DNA from: Certhia americana
Taxonomy: Eukaryota; Chordata; Aves; Passeriformes; Certhiidae
Reading direction: 5' to 3'
DNA: 64,000 bases
NCBI GenBank assembly: GCA_018697195.1
Contig: CM031858.1
Coordinates: forward strand, 76,041,102 to 76,105,101
Shown in pieces: positions 62,190-64,000 of the stretch. How positions within the stretch are numbered: the stretch's first letter is position 1; each line of letters begins with the position of its first letter. The notes below the pieces were generated by a model. The model did no database searches. It was not told the origin of the DNA and saw only the letters and a list, made by a program, of their open reading frames with translations. A program made the position numbers and the translations under genes.

Positions 62190-63320
62190 CTCAGCAAAGT
62201 TTTTGATTTTGGGATCCTTCAGGACAAAATGTCCAGCACAGAGCTGGGTAAACACTACATCATGTGATGTGTGAGCAACTGGCTCACAGGTAAGGCACAA
62301 AGGGTTGTAGTGATATGAGTGACATAAAAATGGTGACCTATCACTAGTGGGGTTCTACAGGTGTCCATCCTCAACACAGTGTTCTTCAATATCTCTATAA
62401 ATTACTTGGACACAGAACTGCATGGAACACTACGTAACTTTGCTGATGACACAACTGGGAGGAGCTATTGACTCTTTTGGGGGCAGGGAGGTCCTGCAGA
62501 TTTTTTAAAAATTAGAGAGCTGTGCAATCACCGAACATACGAAGCTTAATAAAGACAAGTGCCAGATTCTGCAGTTGGAATGGGGCAAACCTGGTTATGT
62601 ATAGACTGGGAATGAAGGGCTGGAAAGCAGCATTGTGGAAAGGAACCTGGAGTTCTTGGCCAATGGCAAGTTGGACATGAGCCAGCAGTGCCCTGGCAGC
62701 CAGGAGGGCCAACCCTGTCCTAGGGGGCATCAGGCACAGCATCACAGCTGGGCAAGGGAGGGGATTGTCCTGCTCTGCTCTGAGCTGGGGCAGCCTCATC
62801 TCCAGTGCTGGGGGCAGCTTTGGGTGCACAGTATAAGAAAGGCATTAGTCTATTAGAGAGTGTCCCAAGGAGGGTTACGAGGTTAGTGAACAGTTTTGTG
62901 AGGAAGACATATGAGGAGCATTTGAAGTTACTTGGTCTGTACAGCCTGGAGAAGAGGAGATTGATAGGAAACCTCATTCTGGTCTTCAACATCCTCATGA
63001 GTGGAAGAGGAGGGGCAGGTACTTATCCCTTTTCTCTCATGGCCAGTGACAGGACTTGAGGAAATGTCATGAAGTTGAGTCAGGAGAGGTTTAGGTTGGA
63101 TATCAGAGAAAGGTTTTTCACCAAGAGGGTGTTTGGGCACTGGAACAGACTCCCGGGAAGTGGTCACAGCTCCAGCATGACAGAGTTCAAGAAGCATTTG
63201 GGCACTGCTCTCAGGCGCATGGTGTGACCCTTGGGGTGTCCTGTGCAGAGACAGGAGTTGCACTCAATGATCCTGACGGATGGCTTCCAACTTAGCATAT
63301 TCTGATTCTATAATTCTGTG
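62190..63320 (+). mobile_element. CR1 LINE fragment with 3' end, decayed
   Basis: A 5'-truncated CR1 running from the RT domain to the 3' terminus. It keeps 'aactttgctgatgacacaac' at about 62437-62456, translating to NFADDTT, the RT catalytic F-A-D-D box. Then come 'ggcagccaggagggccaaccctgtcc', 'tgggtgcacagtataagaaaggc', 'agcctggagaagaggag' and the terminal ATTCTGATTCTATAATTCTGTG-like repeats. It has several stops and frameshifts. It differs from the 18.1-kb copy throughout, so it belongs to another CR1 lineage or age. Sense to CDH12. Confidence 0.92.
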
Positions 63321-64000
63321 TTATTTCATTTGTTTAGTATAACACAGAATGCCTTTCATTCCCATGTGTCTTTGCTCCTTGCAATGAACATACCGAGGTT
63401 GTTGTAAAATTCTGCATAACGTATAGTCTCACAATGCCAATCTCTCACAATGCCAAATTAAGCATTAATTAAGATTAGGAGATTCAAGAGGAAACCTAGT
63501 AAAGTTCATGCTATATGCAAATTTTTTTTTTTTCTGAATCTCATGAAAATGAACAGATTTTTTACAGTTTTAAATTTCAAGATTACAGTTTGGAGAAAAC
63601 TGCATGCATATAATTCATGCCAACCTGAGGCAGGAAAATAGTGATTCTTAATAATGTCATTATCATCATGTAACAAGTGACAAAACAGGAAATTGTTACA
63701 GAGTTCAAATCAATAGAAATTTTTAATAGGTTCCAGAAATAACAGATTTAGGTCAAAGTTATTTCTAGACTCTAAAAAGTATTATAATCTAATGGTTCCT
63801 ATTACAGCTTGTTAAGATAGCAGTGGATAGTTATAAAGATAAGAATGGTCTTGCCATTCCAGACCCATTTTAACACCAGGTAAAAAACCCTGCTTTTAAT
63901 ATCAAATTGTTTAAATTAGAAAATAATACTTTTTAAACTCTACTAAACCAATAATAACCAGGAAAATTATACTTCCAGTTGGTTTATTTTTCAATTTTGC
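63321..64000 (+). other. Intron to the end of the window
   Basis: AT-rich intron with one T run near 63521-63533. No exon seen; the next CDH12 exon is not in the window. Confidence 0.75.

Noticed and set aside
1..64000. CRISPR arrays, bacterial operons, tRNA or rRNA genes.
   Set aside because: The window is vertebrate intron. No regularly spaced direct repeats with unique spacers and no cloverleaf or rRNA sequence was seen.

Overview
This is vertebrate, almost certainly avian, nuclear DNA from inside one very large gene. The bird call rests on four CR1 LINE fragments, two of them ending in ATTCTGTG-like octamers, and on an avian ERVL-type LTR. It also fits the AT-rich background and the lack of mammalian SINEs. 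Nothing here fixes the species.

The only intact protein-coding sequence is two plus-strand exons of a type II classical cadherin, best matched to CDH12. They lie at 10853-11147 (295 bp, end of EC1 into EC2) and 58095-58214 (120 bp, EC2). Both have consensus splice sites, their intron phases agree across the 46.9 kb intron between them, and neither has a stop or frameshift. About 99 percent of the window is therefore intron: before the first exon (1-10852), between the exons (11148-58094) and after the second (58215-64000).

The introns carry these repeats. A sense-orientation LTR with a perfect 5-bp target duplication lies at 11379-12163, just downstream of the first exon. CR1 fragments lie at 18100-19183 (+), 38972-39421 (+), 41456-42240 (-) and 62190-63320 (+). 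A solo ERVL-type LTR lies at about 33941-34585 (+), and an antisense LTR with a 6-bp target duplication at 48697-49309. There are also a degenerate ~54-bp tandem array (19660-19975), a 260-bp homopurine tract (35165-35429), A/C- or G/T-only tracts, and many poly-T/A runs.

The least explained part is 20.2-24.4 kb on the minus strand. It holds a run of stop-poor, coding-like segments. One starts with a textbook signal peptide and leads into a cysteine-rich frame. Another has seven stops of which six are TGA, as expected if CGA arginine codons decayed by CpG loss. I read this as a possible old, decayed viral or retroelement insertion of unknown family. A layout like a multi-gene negative-strand RNA virus or a retrovirus is possible but unproven. 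A 63-bp piece of the nearby CR1, 62/63 identical and inverted, sits at its low-coordinate end.
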